Shown piece by piece: positions 6,236 through 13,311 of a DNA stretch of 13,311 bases. The stretch is from the NCBI GenBank assembly GCA_938008425.1, contig CALLKH010000694.1, positions 1 through 13,311 on the forward strand, in the 5' to 3' direction. This stretch comes from an uncultured Planctomycetaceae bacterium. GTDB lineage: Bacteria > Planctomycetota > Phycisphaerae > UBA1845 > UTPLA1. The translations under genes and the position numbers were made by a program. Position 1 is the stretch's first letter, and each line of letters starts with the position of its first letter. The notes below the pieces were generated by a model. That model was given only the letters and a program-made list of their open reading frames with translations. It made no database searches and had not been told where the DNA came from.

Positions 6236-7582
6236 GTGCGTGACGACGTCGGCGAACCTCGGCTGCTGGTGATACACGATCTCGATCGTCTCGGCCCTCC
6301 CGTGCGCGAAGCCTTCGCGCCGCGACCGATCAGCGGCGTGCGCAGTTATCTCGCCGGCACCGCTGAAATCCCGCGTTCGCCGACGCAGGGGATCCTGGTG
6401 GGCCACGATCGAAACTGCCGAAACCTCGAAGCGGCGCTGGCGGCGATCAAGAGCGTCGCCGGTCCTGAAGTTCCCGTCGTATTCTGTTGCGAGCCGGCCT
6501 ACGAGTTCGTCGGCCGTCGGCTGCTTCAGCACGGTGCGGACGACTACGTCATCTTCCCGCCCGAGCCGATCGAACTCGAACGCGCCCTCGGCATCGCCAC
6601 ACGGCAGACCCAGCGGCAGCTTGCCGAGGCGTCGCTTGCCAGCGGCCCCGTGCCGACGGCCGAGGAACTCACCCGCCTCGCCGATATTCTGCCTCGGCTG
6701 TCGAAACCCGATCCCAAGCGATTGTCGGCGATGGCCGCCCTGGTGGCGGTGGCGCTCAATGCGGACTGGGTGGCGATCTCGTCGGACGGCAAGTCCGGGC
6801 GGGCGGGTCGTGCGAGCGCCGACGTTGCGGAGCCGAAGTTGACCGAGGCGATCGTCGAAGGGGAAAAGCGCGTCGGCCAGATTCGCGTCGGACCGCGCGT
6901 GCGTGGCAACTACAACGACGCCGATCGCGAGAAACTCAGGCACTACGGCGTTCTGCTGGGGCGTCTGCTGGACACCGCGCGGCGCGCCGAAGGCTGGCGT
7001 CGGCTCGCGCTGACCGACGACCTCACCGGCCTGCCGAATCGACGGCAGCTCTTCAGCTATCTCAAGGAAAAGCTTGCCCTCGCGCGGCGCGAGCGGATGA
7101 CGCTCACCACGCTTATCTTCGATATCGACGACTTCAAGAAGTACAACGACCAGTACGGCCACGACGCCGGCGACGAGATTCTCGTCGAAGTGGGGCGACT
7201 CTTCGCCAAGAGCTGCCGCAAGACCGATCTGGTCGCGCGGCACGGCGGTGATGAGTTCGTGGTCGTCTTCTGGGATCCCGAAGGCCCGCGCACCATCGGC
7301 TCCGCGCCGCCCGGCGGCGTCATCCAGGTGATTCAGCGATTCCGCAGTGCGCTGAAGAAGCACACCTTCACCCGGCTCGGTCCCGACGCCGTCGGAACGC
7401 TCACGCTCAGCGGCGGTCTCGCACACTTCCCCTGGCAGGCGACCAGCGCCTCGGGCTTGCTCGAGGCGGCCGATCGCGCGCTTCTTCAGGCGAAGGCGGC
7501 GGGTAAGAATCGATTCTGGGTCATCGGGCGAGGAGATGTCGGCGGCGAATCGGATGCGTCGATCGCGCCGGAATCGTTGTAA
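6236..7582 (+). CDS. Diguanylate cyclase: degenerate receiver, GAF-like region, GGDEF
   Basis: The product is 448 aa from the GTG at 6236; starting at the ATG at 6191 would add 15 residues and overlap the upstream gene by 44 bases. GGDEF domains join two GTP into c-di-GMP. Residues 9-125 look like a receiver (LLVIHD near 10; GADDYVIFPPEP at 100-111 where receivers have GADDYLTKP). The strand-3 phosphorylation Asp is replaced in GILVGHD, so it is probably not phosphorylated. Residues about 141-250 look GAF-like. The cyclase domain covers about 255-432. It has LTDDLTGLPNR (259-269), the metal-binding strand FDIDDF (Asp296, Asp298), GGDEF (337-341) and ADRALLQAKAAGKN near the end. RKTD at 328-331 is an RxxD inhibitory I-site five residues before GGDEF, so product feedback is likely. 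The active site looks intact. It has no membrane segments, so it should be cytoplasmic, with the neighbouring pseudo-receiver protein as its probable partner. Confidence 0.94.
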   Translation: MRDDVGEPRLLVIHDLDRLGPPVREAFAPRPISGVRSYLAGTAEIPRSPTQGILVGHDRNCRNLEAALAAIKSVAGPEVPVVFCCEPAYEFVGRRLLQHGADDYVIFPPEPIELERALGIATRQTQRQLAEASLASGPVPTAEELTRLADILPRLSKPDPKRLSAMAALVAVALNADWVAISSDGKSGRAGRASADVAEPKLTEAIVEGEKRVGQIRVGPRVRGNYNDADREKLRHYGVLLGRLLDTARRAEGWRRLALTDDLTGLPNRRQLFSYLKEKLALARRERMTLTTLIFDIDDFKKYNDQYGHDAGDEILVEVGRLFAKSCRKTDLVARHGGDEFVVVFWDPEGPRTIGSAPPGGVIQVIQRFRSALKKHTFTRLGPDAVGTLTLSGGLAHFPWQATSASGLLEAADRALLQAKAAGKNRFWVIGRGDVGGESDASIAPESL

Positions 7583-7645
7583 GGCATTTCGCCGCGCCCG
7601 GCTGACTTCTCCGGCTCAAGCGGCCCCCAGTCCAAACTTAATAGA

Positions 7646-8557
7646 TCAATCGTCGTTGTAGGTCATGCCGGAAGCGATTCCGTAAGCTGTCGCAATGGCG
7701 ATGAGCGAGCAGATGGCGTCCCACGGATTGAACATCGATTCTCCGATGGCCTTCGCCAGGAGGCCGAAGTCGCTAAAGACGACGCTGCCAAACAGATGGG
7801 CGGCGAAGGCGACCTTCGCGCCGAAAATGCCTGCGAATGCGACGGCTCCGGCGATCATGCCGGCGAACGCGGTCTTGTCACGATAGCCGGCGTACATGCC
7901 GATTCCCGCAAGCACGCCGACGATCCACGCGATCAGGCTCATTTCGCGATTCGCAGAAACGAGAATGCCGAACCAGAGACCCGCCCCCAATCCGGCGCCG
8001 ATCGAGCTGCCGAGAAGGCCGAACATGATCTTCGCGCCGCCCGTCGCGATGGGTATCGCTTTCACCACATCGAGAGCCGAAACCTTTGCCGCGGGCTCGC
8101 TGTCCACGCCCGACGCCATTTTGCGCGTCTTTCCCGTTCGTCGATCGTATCCGCACCCGACGCAGATGACCGCCTCTGATGCCATGGGTGAGGCACAGTT
8201 CGGGCAGGTCTGCTTCATGCCCGGATCGGTGGTGACGGCGGTCGCCTCGTCCCCGGCGAGCATTTCAAGCAGATCTCCGGTGGCGGGCGCGGCGATAGCT
8301 TCATTGGTGATCGGCCGTGCGGCTTTTCGCGGCATCGCCTTGCCGATAGAAGCTGACGAGGTCGCGGTGGTACGGCCCTGGCCGGACGGATCGCGCGAGG
8401 AATCCGGCGACTTCGCGTCGACGGGTCCGGCCGACACCCGGACCGGCTCGGCGCACTTCGGGCACTTGATTCGTTTTCCGGCCGCCGTTGCCGGGACGCG
8501 AAAACGGGCGCTGCACGCGCACTTCACGACGAGTTTTTCCGCTGGGGATTCTGCCAT
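7646..8557 (-). CDS. Double zinc-ribbon membrane protein of unknown function
   Basis: The product is 303 aa from the ATG at 8555-8557, with a weak GAAGAG ribosome site about 8 bases upstream; an earlier in-frame start at 8632 would add 25 residues before the zinc ribbon. The first ribbon has CxC and CPKC (Cys13, Cys15, Cys32, Cys35). A linker rich in Ala, Ser and Thr follows (about 45-110). The second ribbon has CPNC and CVGC (Cys118, Cys121, Cys132, Cys135) and ends GYDRRTGK. The C-terminal half has three to four hydrophobic, Gly/Ala-rich segments (about 184-202, 206-225, 229-257, 279-298), so the ribbons should face the cytoplasm ahead of a small membrane domain. Planctomycete genomes hold many such proteins and their role is not known to me. 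It converges with the GGDEF gene 63 bases away and diverges from the helicase. A link to either is not shown. Confidence 0.88.
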   Translation of the reverse strand: MAESPAEKLVVKCACSARFRVPATAAGKRIKCPKCAEPVRVSAGPVDAKSPDSSRDPSGQGRTTATSSASIGKAMPRKAARPITNEAIAAPATGDLLEMLAGDEATAVTTDPGMKQTCPNCASPMASEAVICVGCGYDRRTGKTRKMASGVDSEPAAKVSALDVVKAIPIATGGAKIMFGLLGSSIGAGLGAGLWFGILVSANREMSLIAWIVGVLAGIGMYAGYRDKTAFAGMIAGAVAFAGIFGAKVAFAAHLFGSVVFSDFGLLAKAIGESMFNPWDAICSLIAIATAYGIASGMTYNDD

Positions 8558-8613
8558 GACGTTGCTCTTCAAATGTATGTGGAAGGCGGCCTGCCTCCCG
8601 GTCCGATTCGCAC

Positions 8614-8619
8614 AGTGTA
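8614..8619 (-). promoter_or_regulatory. Candidate -10 element for the zinc-ribbon gene
   Basis: On the minus strand this reads TACACT, preceded by TGT. It matches TATAAT at four of six positions and lies 56 bases before the start codon. The hexamer 17 bases upstream (GTGAAA) is a poor -35. Confidence 0.3.
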
Positions 8620-8770
8620 ACAGATCCGTCACCGCATTTCACCTCTTTTTTGGGGAGAAGGCTTCGAGACCGCGACGGCCGGGGGCGCCCATCCGACCTC
8701 CCGTTGGGCTCGGCGGAGCCGGTTTGCCGGCGTTGCATCCGACGCGATAGTCGTCATGCAACCCTGCCGC

Positions 8771-8776
8771 TATGCT
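8771..8776 (+). promoter_or_regulatory. Candidate -10 element very close to the helicase start
   Basis: TATGCT ends only 8 bases before the ATG at 8785, and no purine-rich ribosome site lies between. If it is a real -10, transcription would begin at or next to the ATG, giving a leaderless mRNA. No clear -35 is visible. Confidence 0.35.
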
Positions 8777-8784
8777 AGTCCCCG

Positions 8785-11007
8785 ATGAATCGCGACGAGA
8801 TTTGCGGCAAGTTCCTCGACACCCTCACCTTCGATCCCTACGCCTATCAGGAGGAAGCCCTTCTGGCATGGTTCGAAGAGGAGGGCGGCGTCATGGTCTG
8901 CGCGCCCACGGGCATGGGAAAAACGCTCATCGCCGAGGCGGCCGTCTACGAGGCGCTGCACACCCGCCGGCGAATCTACTACACCACGCCGCTCATCGCC
9001 CTCACCGACCAGAAATTCCGGGAGCTTCAATCCCTCGCCGAGAAGTGGGGCTTCAGCCGCGACGATGTCGGGCTCATCACCGGCAACCGCCGGGTGAATC
9101 CGGACGCCACCGTGCGGGTCGTTGTCGCGGAGATTCTGCTGAACCACCTGCTCTCCACCGACCCGGCTCTCTCCGAGATGGCCGACGTCGGGGCGGTCGT
9201 CATGGACGAGTTTCACTCATTCAACGACTTCGATCGCGGCATCGTCTGGGAACTGTCGCTGGTGCTGCTGCCGAAGCATGTTCGCGTGCTGCTCCTGTCG
9301 GCCACCGTCGGCAACCCGACGGACTTCGCCCACTGGCTTCGGCAATCGCACGGCCGCGCGCTTCGTGTGGTGCTCTCGAACGATCGGCGGGTGCCGCTGG
9401 AGTTCGTGTGGATCGAAGACAAGCTCATGACCGACCTGCTCTCGTCGATGGTCTCCGATGACGACGAGAAAAACCGCTCGCCCGCGCTCGTCTTCTGCTT
9501 CAATCGCGACGAATGCTGGGAGACCGCCGAAAAGCTCAAAGGGCTCTCGGTCATCAACGCCGAGACGCGCAAGAAGATCGAGGCCTATCTCGAAGAACGC
9601 GGCGACGATCTCAAGGAGGGCGTGGGGCCGAAGCTGCGGCAGATGCTCATTCGTGGCGTCGGCGTCCATCACGCCGGCGTGCTGCCCAAGCACAAGGAAA
9701 TCGTCGAGGACCTCTTTCAGCAGAAGCTGATTCCCTTCGTCATCTGCACCGAGACGCTGGCCGCGGGCATCAATCTCCCCGCGCGCAGCGTCGTGCTCAG
9801 CACCCTGCTCAAGGGCAAGCCGCGCGAGAAAAAGCTCATCCCGCCGGCCGCCGCCCACCAGATGTTCGGCCGCGCGGGTCGACCGCAGTTCGACACGCAA
9901 GGATTCGTCTTCGCCCTCGCCCACGAGGACGACGTCAAAATTCACAAGTGGAAGCTCAAGTACGACCAGCTTGATCCGCGCTCCAAGGACCTCGGCATCA
10001 TGAAGGCCCGCAAGGAGCTGGAGCGCAAGCGGCCCAGCCGTCGAAAGACTGAGCAGTACTGGGCGCAGGGGCAATTCAAGACGCTGATCGACGCCGGACC
10101 GGCGAAGCTGCACAGCCGCTCGATGATTCCCTACTCCGTGCTCATCTTTCTGCTGACCAAGACGGGCACGCTGAAGCAGACGCGCGAGTTCATCGCCAAG
10201 CGATTCAACGACGCCGGCCACATCGCCAAGTACCAGGAACAGCTCGACTTCATGGTGGGAAATCTCGCCTCGCTCGGCTATCTCACCCGCAGCGACGACG
10301 GCGACCACGTTTCGCTTGATCAGAGCATCTACCAGTTGCTCGGATTTCGAAACGTCGATCCGCCGTTCGGCATGTACCTCGTGGAACAGTTGAAGCGCGC
10401 CAGCTTCATCGAGAAGCTCCAGGTCATGGAATCGGTGCTGGAATTGCCGCCCGGCATCGTGCGAAAGGTGCGGCTGCCCGATCTCGAACCCGGCCCGCTT
10501 CAACGCGATGTCATGACGCCGCTGATGATCTCGCTTGGGGTGGTGCTGGCCAAGGCGCCCTCGGCCGACGACGATGGGGCCGACGACTACGAAGACGACC
10601 GCCCGGAGGATGATCCGTGGTGGGACGGCGTTTCCCGCGATCGGCCGCCGCGGTTTCCGGAGATGCTGAAGATCGCCTTCGAAGCGAAGCTCTCCGCGCC
10701 GGAGCCGGTCAACGTGCAGCCGAAATTCATCGCCGGCGACATGTTCGAGGACTGCGAGTTCTATCGATTCGTGCGGAATCGCGAACTGATCAAGCAGGAG
10801 GGGCTCATTCTGCGCCACCTGCTCCGGCTCGTGACGCTCGCGGAGGAGTTTCGGGCGATGACCGAGGACCCCGACTACGAGCGCATCGGCGAACTGGCGA
10901 CGCGCGTCAGCCACAATGTCGATCCGCGCTACACCGACAAGTATCTCTCCGACCTTCAGGAGATTCGAAAGCTGGCCATGGCGGAGGTCGCCGCGGCCAA
11001 GGCATAA
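8785..11007 (+). CDS. Ski2-like superfamily 2 (DEAD/DEAH-box) helicase
   Basis: The 740-aa product has a full SF2 core. PYAYQEEAL (18-26) stands where Q-like motifs lie. The Walker A is APTGMGKT (40-47), motif Ia is TTPLIAL (67-73), the Walker B is DEFH (141-144) and motif III is SAT (172-174). Motif IV is LVFCFNR (235-241). GVGVHHAGVLP (290-300) and TETLAAGIN (322-330) are the Ski2-type motifs, and motif VI is QMFGRAGRPQFD (359-370). The rest (about 375-740) has a helical region, an acidic insert at 594-610, and a helical C-terminus from about 650 with MFEDCEFYRFVRNRELIKQE-like sequence where Ski2/Mtr4 proteins carry a DSHCT-type bundle. I infer ATP-driven RNA (or DNA) unwinding in the cytoplasm, perhaps in RNA turnover. 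No nuclease or defence gene is adjacent. The ATG at 8785 follows a -10-like hexamer without a ribosome site. Family confidence is high; cellular role is unknown. Confidence 0.94.
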   Translation: MNRDEICGKFLDTLTFDPYAYQEEALLAWFEEEGGVMVCAPTGMGKTLIAEAAVYEALHTRRRIYYTTPLIALTDQKFRELQSLAEKWGFSRDDVGLITGNRRVNPDATVRVVVAEILLNHLLSTDPALSEMADVGAVVMDEFHSFNDFDRGIVWELSLVLLPKHVRVLLLSATVGNPTDFAHWLRQSHGRALRVVLSNDRRVPLEFVWIEDKLMTDLLSSMVSDDDEKNRSPALVFCFNRDECWETAEKLKGLSVINAETRKKIEAYLEERGDDLKEGVGPKLRQMLIRGVGVHHAGVLPKHKEIVEDLFQQKLIPFVICTETLAAGINLPARSVVLSTLLKGKPREKKLIPPAAAHQMFGRAGRPQFDTQGFVFALAHEDDVKIHKWKLKYDQLDPRSKDLGIMKARKELERKRPSRRKTEQYWAQGQFKTLIDAGPAKLHSRSMIPYSVLIFLLTKTGTLKQTREFIAKRFNDAGHIAKYQEQLDFMVGNLASLGYLTRSDDGDHVSLDQSIYQLLGFRNVDPPFGMYLVEQLKRASFIEKLQVMESVLELPPGIVRKVRLPDLEPGPLQRDVMTPLMISLGVVLAKAPSADDDGADDYEDDRPEDDPWWDGVSRDRPPRFPEMLKIAFEAKLSAPEPVNVQPKFIAGDMFEDCEFYRFVRNRELIKQEGLILRHLLRLVTLAEEFRAMTEDPDYERIGELATRVSHNVDPRYTDKYLSDLQEIRKLAMAEVAAAKA

Positions 11008-11044
11008 TCCCGCGGCCCCCTGTATGACGAAACTCGCCGGGTGA

Positions 11045-11050
11045 TAGGGT
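11045..11050 (+). promoter_or_regulatory. TAGGGT upstream of the last gene: -10-like hexamer or ribosome site
   Basis: TAGGGT ends 9 bases before the TTG at 11060. It may be a weak -10 in leaderless position, as at 8771-8776. Equally, its AGGG (11046-11049) may be a Shine-Dalgarno with a 10-base spacer. The sequence cannot decide between the two. Only 52 bases separate the helicase stop from this gene, so co-transcription is also possible. Confidence 0.3.
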
Positions 11051-11059
11051 GTCAGGGCA

Positions 11060-13311
11060 TTGACCAACTCTTCGGACGAACAATCGATTCAGACGCCGAC
11101 ATCCGGCCGGCTCGGTTTCCCGTCGCTGTGCGGCATCGTGTTCATCGCCAGCGCCGCGACGATGATGATCGAGATTGCCGCCGGGCGGGTGATCGCCATG
11201 CACCTCGGCGCTTCGATTTATACCTGGACCAGCGTCATCGGCGTGGTGCTCGCGGGGCTCGCGGCGGGAAATTACATCGGCGGGCGGATGGCTGATCGCC
11301 GGTCGGGCGCGGGAACCCTGGCCGGCGTGCTGCTGACGGCCTCCTTCGCCTGCTCGCTCTCGTCGTTCGCCGACCAGATCGCGGCGGGCTGGCCGGCGAT
11401 GTGGAGAATGTCATGGCCGGTTCGGACGGCCGTTCATGTGGCGATTGCATATCTGCCGGCGGCGCTGGCGCTCGGGGTGATCGCGCCGATCGTGGTCAAG
11501 ATGGCGATGGATGCCGGTGTGAGCCGCGGCCGTGCGGTGGGAACGCTCTCGGCCGCCGGGGCGGTGGGCAGCATCGTGGGCACCTTCGCCGCGGGGTTTT
11601 ACCTGATTGCCTGGATCGGCACGCTGGGGCTGGCGTCGGGCGTGGCGGCGCTGCTGGCGGTGATCGCCGTGGGCTTGCAGCGATCGAATGCCAGGGTGCT
11701 GACAGCCGCGGCGCTGGCGTTCACACCGGTGCTCATCATCTGGCGGCTGACCGGCTTCGCCGCGTCGGACGCCCCGCGGCTTCGTCTCAGCGGCGCACCG
11801 CCGCGCAGTGACCTGGTCGTGTTCTCGACCGAGAGCCAGTATTCGTATGTCGAGGTGTATGCCTTCGCGCCCGGTTCGAGCATGCGGGGCATGAAGCTGG
11901 ATTCACTCGTTCACAGCGAGGTGGATCTGAACGACGCCGCGAATCTTCAATACGAGTACGAGCGCATCTTTGCGGCGATCACCAATAAGATGCACCCGGG
12001 CACCCAGGCGCTTCAAACGCTGACCATTGGCGGCGGGGGCTACGTCTTCCCGCGCTACCTGGCGGAATCGCGTCCGGGCAGCGAGACGGATGTGGTGGAA
12101 ATCGATCCCGTCGTCACGCAGGCGGCGTTTGAGACATTCGGCGTGTCGAAAGCACTGGGCATTCGATGCTTCCACGAGGATGGCCGCATGTTTGTGGAGC
12201 GGATGCTGACCGATGTGGCGGATGGCCTCCCTCGCGCAGTCGGCCCACAACAGGCGGCGGCTTCAACTGGTTCAAAGCCGGATTCCACGCTTTATGACAT
12301 CATCTACGTCGACGCGCTGAACGGCTACCAGGTGCCGTATCAGCTCACGACGGTCGAGTTCGTTGCGCGTTGCCGCAAGCTGTTGAAGTTTGAGGGGGCG
12401 TACCTGCTGGAGATGATCGACGTCTATGAGAGCGGTCTTTTCCTGGGGTCGCTGATCCAGACGCTGGAGCAGGCGTTCCCGCACGTCTATGTCTTCGCCG
12501 AGCCGCTGGATGACGGCGACTGGCGGCGGCGGCGAAAGCCGTTCGTCGTCGCGGCGTTCAACCGGCCGTTCGAGGGGGAGGGGCTGGGTTCGCACTACGC
12601 CGAGGGGTATGATGTCGTCGTTCTGACACCGGCGGAGCTGGACGAATTGAAGGGCCGATCGGGCACAGTGCTGCTGACCGACGCGTATGCGCCCGTGGAG
12701 AACCTGCTGGCGCCGGTGGTGGTGCAGGCGGCGTCGGATCGGGCGCTGATGGACTGGGTGGCGCGCATTCGCCACGCCCGCGAGACGCGGGGCGAGGCCG
12801 TGGTCCTGGAGATGTGCGACCGGGCGCTGGGGCTCGACTGGAACGACTGGCAGCGCCGCGATCTATTGGCGGAAAAGACGACATCGCTCTTGAACCTCCA
12901 GCGATACGCGGAGGCCGAGGCCATCTGTCGCGAGCAGCTTCACCGACGTGTGGACGATCCGGTTTTCCTCGACAAGCTCTTCGCGCTTCTATTCGCGTCG
13001 CGACGTTATGAAGAGTGCGTCGATGTCATCCGGCTGATTCTCGCGCTGGAGCTGAACGCGGAGAATCAGTATTACCTCGTGGCGTCGCTCATCGCCCTGG
13101 AGCGCTTCGCCGAGGCCGAGCCCGAGGCGGCAAAGTTGATCGAACTGGACCCCTCGGTCGCGGCCGGCTACCTGATGCGGTCGCAATGCCTGGCCAGGAC
13201 GAGCCGGCTGGAGGAGGCGCGAGCTCTGCTCCGTGGGTATTTGAAGGCAAATCCCAACGACGCGGCGGTGGCCGCGGAGTTGGAACGATTGGGGGGAATG
13301 GCGAATAGCGA
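11060..13311 (+). CDS. Membrane-anchored spermidine-synthase-like protein with TPR-like C-terminus, 3'-truncated
   Basis: The frame is open for 750 codons to the window end with no stop, so the gene runs off the edge. In-frame stops at 11042-11047 leave TTG at 11060 as the only sensible start. Residues 23-230 hold about seven hydrophobic helices, beginning GIVFIASAATMMIEIAAGR, as in membrane-fused spermidine synthases. Residues about 250-500 are a Rossmann methyltransferase-like domain: the nucleotide loop is TIGGGGY (322-328), the acidic strand end is VVEIDP (345-350), then EDGRMF (373-378) and YDIIYVDA (412-419). A Pro/Ser/Thr-containing insert lies at about 394-410. Residues 580-745 form TPR-like helical pairs (ADRFAEAE-type pattern, e.g. 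LNLQRYAEAEAICREQL at 611-627). Family enzymes transfer an aminopropyl group from decarboxylated SAM to putrescine. Here the usual DSSDP-type substrate loop reads DALNGYQVPYQL, so the true substrate is uncertain and other chemistry is possible. Confidence 0.9.
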   Translation, partial: MTNSSDEQSIQTPTSGRLGFPSLCGIVFIASAATMMIEIAAGRVIAMHLGASIYTWTSVIGVVLAGLAAGNYIGGRMADRRSGAGTLAGVLLTASFACSLSSFADQIAAGWPAMWRMSWPVRTAVHVAIAYLPAALALGVIAPIVVKMAMDAGVSRGRAVGTLSAAGAVGSIVGTFAAGFYLIAWIGTLGLASGVAALLAVIAVGLQRSNARVLTAAALAFTPVLIIWRLTGFAASDAPRLRLSGAPPRSDLVVFSTESQYSYVEVYAFAPGSSMRGMKLDSLVHSEVDLNDAANLQYEYERIFAAITNKMHPGTQALQTLTIGGGGYVFPRYLAESRPGSETDVVEIDPVVTQAAFETFGVSKALGIRCFHEDGRMFVERMLTDVADGLPRAVGPQQAAASTGSKPDSTLYDIIYVDALNGYQVPYQLTTVEFVARCRKLLKFEGAYLLEMIDVYESGLFLGSLIQTLEQAFPHVYVFAEPLDDGDWRRRRKPFVVAAFNRPFEGEGLGSHYAEGYDVVVLTPAELDELKGRSGTVLLTDAYAPVENLLAPVVVQAASDRALMDWVARIRHARETRGEAVVLEMCDRALGLDWNDWQRRDLLAEKTTSLLNLQRYAEAEAICREQLHRRVDDPVFLDKLFALLFASRRYEECVDVIRLILALELNAENQYYLVASLIALERFAEAEPEAAKLIELDPSVAAGYLMRSQCLARTSRLEEARALLRGYLKANPNDAAVAAELERLGGMANS

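Noticed and set aside
5612..7426. 604-codon minus-strand frame opposite the receiver-like and GGDEF genes
   Set aside because: It spans the junction of two well-supported plus-strand genes and has no domain. Long antisense frames are expected with high GC at third positions.
7583..7645. Bidirectional terminator between the GGDEF and zinc-ribbon genes
   Set aside because: There is only a 5-bp GCCGC/GCGGC pairing with a long loop and no T or A tract.
8700..8742. Hairpins GGCTC/GAGCC and CCGG/CCGG upstream of the helicase
   Set aside because: The stems are 4-5 bp in GC-rich sequence, which is expected by chance. They are not related to the 114-bp repeat.
9217..11067. 616-codon minus-strand frame opposite the helicase
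   Set aside because: The plus strand carries the complete SF2 motif set. The antisense product is compositionally odd and has no motif.

Overview
This high-GC window carries eight protein-coding genes, two of them cut by the window edges. It reads as a member of the Planctomycetota, probably an uncultured Phycisphaerae-like or related lineage. The main evidence is the first protein, which has repeated DCNxNxxxDxCE calcium-loop motifs, a jelly-roll domain of planctomycete secreted proteins, an embedded CxxCH haem site and a terminal dockerin-like pair. Weak or absent Shine-Dalgarno sites and a spermidine-synthase-like membrane/TPR fusion fit the same picture. The lineage is inferred, not demonstrated.

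Layout. Bases 1-1701 (+) are the 3' part of a secreted mosaic protein: the end of a glucose/sorbosone-dehydrogenase-like propeller, a Cys-rich repeat, a jelly roll, calcium repeats with a cytochrome c, and a dockerin. A cluster of hairpins ending in a textbook intrinsic terminator (1794-1837) separates it from asd (1948-2952, +), aspartate-semialdehyde dehydrogenase. asd converges on a PBP4-type D-Ala-D-Ala carboxypeptidase (3403-4944, -). The 450 bp between them hold no gene but contain two 114-bp copies of a palindrome-rich repeat with short terminal inverted repeats, separated by a 10-bp tandem repeat.

A 348-bp divergent spacer follows, then a two-gene signalling unit. The first gene (5293-6234, +) encodes a degenerate receiver joined through an acidic linker to a C-terminal FliM-like helix motif. 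The second (6236-7582, +) encodes a degenerate receiver, a GAF-like region and a GGDEF diguanylate cyclase with an I-site. Converging on it is a double zinc-ribbon membrane protein (7646-8557, -). Divergent from that gene is a 740-aa Ski2-like helicase (8785-11007, +).

The last gene (11060 to the window end, +) starts with TTG and has no stop in the window. It encodes about seven membrane helices fused to a spermidine-synthase-like Rossmann domain and TPR-like repeats.

The genes do not form one pathway. asd and the carboxypeptidase both touch peptidoglycan biology (the diaminopimelate precursor and peptide trimming), but they converge and are not an operon. The clearest functional unit is the receiver-like/GGDEF pair, probably translationally coupled and acting in c-di-GMP signalling. 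No tRNA, rRNA, CRISPR array, insertion sequence or phage gene was seen.
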